Shown piece by piece: positions 7,422 through 8,963 of a stretch of 8,963 nt of DNA. The position numbers and the translations under genes are program-made. Numbering within the stretch: position 1 is the first letter of the stretch; each line of letters opens with the position of its first letter. The stretch is taken from assembly GCA_965659675.1 (NCBI GenBank), contig CBFHWY010000096.1:1-8963 (forward strand). Direction: 5' to 3'. The notes beneath the pieces are model-generated. The model made no database searches and was not told where the DNA came from. It saw only the letters and a program-made list of their open reading frames with translations. This DNA is from CBFHWY01 sp965659675 (GTDB taxonomy: Bacteria > Bacteroidota > Bacteroidia > Flavobacteriales_G > Salibacteraceae).

Positions 7422-8156
7422 ATGATAAAAATTCTAAATGGACTTATCGTCCTTTTGTCTTTGAGCATGTTCAGCTCCTGAGTTCAAAGTGATGTGGTCT
7501 TTCCGAAATTGGGATACAAGTATTTCGACAAATTTGTGCACGACCAATATGACGGCAAGATCTACATTCAGGAAGATCATGAAGGCAATGCTGCACTTCC
7601 TTCCAGGTCATTTTTCCTATTTGGAGACATGAATGACACCTTTGCTGGTCGCATGAACATGGGGCCAATTTACATTGCAGGTGATGCCTTTGAACAGGTC
7701 TACAGTGTTTGGGCGGCTCCACTTTCCGGACCGCTAAGCGGACGTGAGAATGAAGTTAAATTATATACGTAGGATAATGAGCTAATCCTCAGTGAAGAGT
7801 TGTATTTTCCAAAGCATATAGAATCTGTCCTACCTGATACCATAGAAGTTAGAACTATGATCAATTGGAATGCCGACGATGATAATCCGCATGGTATTCT
7901 GGTGGAGATCAGTGATATGAATGATACGACGCTTTCATTTGGTGATCTGGGAGATCGACGTGCATACTATTATTTCCCGCAAGATGATGGTCAAATTGAG
8001 ATCAGCCCAACGCTGATCAAAACCTTTCAGGTGAAATCCGGCGATGTGAAACGTTTTCGAATTTATCGCGGAAACTTCGATCAGTTGGAAACTGAGGTTG
8101 ACTATCCCAAAAAGATCAAGTTCATGTACTGGTCTTCTGTTTACAAGAAAGTATAA
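7422..8156 (+). pseudogene. Decayed second copy of the tandem lipoprotein family (two in-frame stops)
   Basis: From ATG 7422 one frame runs 244 codons to TAA 8154-8156, interrupted only by TGA 7479-7481 and TAG 7770-7772. There is no frameshift. The conceptual product begins with a short signal peptide (MIKILNGLIVLLSLSMFSS). The TGA falls exactly where the lipobox cysteine belongs (TGC in the first copy). The TAG replaces a lysine that is AAG in the first copy (6961-6963). Outside the two stops it aligns end to end with the upstream lipoprotein at roughly half identical residues, including GRMNMGPIY, VWAAPL, YFPK and YRGNF. That distance means the duplication is old, and the intact frame means inactivation is recent, or that a base is wrong in the assembly. 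A restart at GTG 7494 would give a 92-residue fragment without signal peptide or lipid anchor, and TTG 7800 a C-terminal fragment of 118 residues; neither is likely to be functional. It starts 50 bases after the first copy and is convergent with the right-edge gene. Confidence 0.82.
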
Positions 8157-8174
8157 TTTAAGCTGGAGGAATAA

Positions 8175-8963
8175 TTATTGGTCCTCTTCCCTATTCGCCT
8201 TCGCTCTATCATGAAGCGTTCTGGTTTGCTCTAGAGTGAGCTGCGTGCCGTCATACTCTCCTTGCAACTGAGGAGGCGGGTCACCAAATCCAGCTCCAAC
8301 AGCCCGATTTAAAATATCCTTGGCTTCATCTTCAGAGGAAACAGGAAACGACATGAACGTTAAGGTATCTTGATTAGGTACAACATGATTTGAATAGCCT
8401 ATTTCGATAATGTGATTCACCACAACAGATGGCACCTTGTCCACAAAAGTTCCGAAATTAACCACATACTTGATCTTTTCAGGATCTGGATTCTGAATCC
8501 CCATAATGTCATCTATAGCGGTAATCAAAGAAATCGGTGGTTCGATAAAACGCTTGGGCAGGTTCTTTTCCACCTCTCTTAATTCTTCTGGACTTAAGCC
8601 TTGATCTTGATCTTGCCCCCTTCTTCCTGTTTGAGTTCCACTTAAGTTATTTGAAGGGCGATCGTCAGATTGCGCTTCCTCATCGGCTTCAGCTTCAGGT
8701 CTTGTAAGCTCAGTTTGATCCTGAGCGGCAGCATTCTCTGCATCATTTTCATCAGCCTTTGGAGCTTGACCACTAGAGGCTTTAGGCAGTTGGCGTGAAT
8801 CGTCCCTGGGGGTGAGCTGTCCACTTTCTTTTCCCTGGCCAGCACCCTCTTCAGTTTCTTGATCCTTTTGTCCACCTCTTCTCGGTAGTTTGATGGGCTC
8901 AGGTTTATCCTCATCTTCTCCTGCACTACCCGACCTGTTCAGTCCATCAGACCCACTACCAAA
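8175..8963 (-). CDS. Acidic-linker protein with probable C-terminal SPOR-like domain (partial, N-terminus beyond right edge)
   Basis: The frame ending at TAA 8175-8177 is open without a stop to the last base, giving 262 visible residues; the start lies beyond the window. An internal GTG at 8571-8573 could be taken for a start, but upstream coding composition continues unbroken, so I reject it. Visible residues 1 to about 130 are low-complexity, rich in Asp, Glu, Gln, Gly and Ser with QDQDQG and GGQKDQETEE stretches, and surely disordered. Residues about 164-238 look like a SPOR-like fold: 'YVVNFGTF' for the first strand, 'FPVSSEDEAKDILNRAVGAG' for the typical 'F-x-S-x-x-E-A' helix and turn, then 'GEYDGTQLTLEQ', close to the 'YNGKRIS' ending of Bacteroidota SPOR domains. 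SPOR domains bind denuded peptidoglycan, usually at the C-terminus after a flexible linker, as here. A short acidic and basic tail follows. The domain call is by eye and moderately secure. The rest of the protein and its function are unknown. Confidence 0.75.
   Translation of the reverse strand, partial: FGSGSDGLNRSGSAGEDEDKPEPIKLPRRGGQKDQETEEGAGQGKESGQLTPRDDSRQLPKASSGQAPKADENDAENAAAQDQTELTRPEAEADEEAQSDDRPSNNLSGTQTGRRGQDQDQGLSPEELREVEKNLPKRFIEPPISLITAIDDIMGIQNPDPEKIKYVVNFGTFVDKVPSVVVNHIIEIGYSNHVVPNQDTLTFMSFPVSSEDEAKDILNRAVGAGFGDPPPQLQGEYDGTQLTLEQTRTLHDRAKANREEDQ

Noticed and set aside
7479..7481. TGA at a cysteine position read as selenocysteine or as a reassigned codon
   Set aside because: A second stop (TAG 7770-7772) would still truncate the product, neighbouring genes use TGA, TAG and TAA as normal stops, and I see no convincing SECIS-like hairpin directly downstream.
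7471..7722. Cys/His-rich minus-strand open frame opposite the second lipoprotein copy
   Set aside because: The plus strand here aligns codon by codon with the intact paralogue, so the minus-strand frame is a shadow despite its zinc-finger-like look.
4651..8156. ABC exporter and lipoproteins as one export system
   Set aside because: A 192-base gap with a possible separate promoter lies between them, and nothing in the lipoprotein sequence resembles an adaptor or a substrate of MsbA-type exporters.
8166..8186. Possible bidirectional terminator between the convergent genes
   Set aside because: Only a 5-base GAGGA/TCCTC stem with an A+T-rich loop and no T-tract on either strand; too weak to annotate.
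8571..8573. GTG as a start for a 132-residue protein at the right edge
   Set aside because: The same frame stays open for 130 more codons with consistent protein-like composition to the window end, so the GTG is internal.
8642..8926. 94-codon minus-strand open frame
   Set aside because: It is another frame of the acidic linker of the right-edge gene, whose own frame is open throughout and continues into the SPOR-like domain.

Overview
The window looks like chromosomal DNA from a member of the Bacteroidota, probably a marine Cytophagales-type bacterium. Two upstream regions carry the Bacteroidota -7 promoter element TAnnTTTG (minus strand, 2112-2119 and 2639-2646). Shine-Dalgarno sequences are weak or absent. 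Several proteins have a Bacteroidota flavour: an IF2_N-like domain, an acidic linker followed by a SPOR-like domain, and YwqK-type 'YxNG' repeats. Assignment below phylum is inference. There are no RNA genes, CRISPR arrays, insertion sequences or phage genes. No gene-free stretch exceeds 300 bases; the longest are 4471-4650 and 6388-6579, where I see only weak promoter-like sequence.

Left block (1-2633, minus strand). In transcription order: a DUF1905/YdeI-type protein; a stand-alone protein that starts with an IF2_N-like domain and continues into a long Glu/Arg/Lys helix; and a secreted protein with YwqK-like repeats that runs off the left edge. The genes are codirectional, but each of the first two has its own TAnnTTTG element close to its start, so they may not form a single transcript.

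Middle block (2710-6387, plus strand). A 76-base divergent intergenic region separates the left block from a small helical protein of unknown function. A FAD-dependent amine-oxidase/phytoene-desaturase-like flavoprotein follows 33 bases later, probably in the same transcript. After a 180-base gap comes a complete MsbA-type ABC exporter half-transporter with all nucleotide-binding motifs intact.

Right block (6580-8963). Two tandem paralogues of an unrecognised lipoprotein family lie here. The first is intact. The second keeps its reading frame over its full length but has two nonsense codons, the first exactly at the lipobox cysteine, so it looks like a young pseudogene. Convergent with it is the C-terminal part of a protein that enters from the right edge, with a long acidic Gln/Asp/Glu-rich linker and a probable SPOR-like domain.

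I see no classical defence or biosynthetic system. The points most worth a second look are the lipoprotein pair with its decayed copy and the IF2_N/charged-helix protein.
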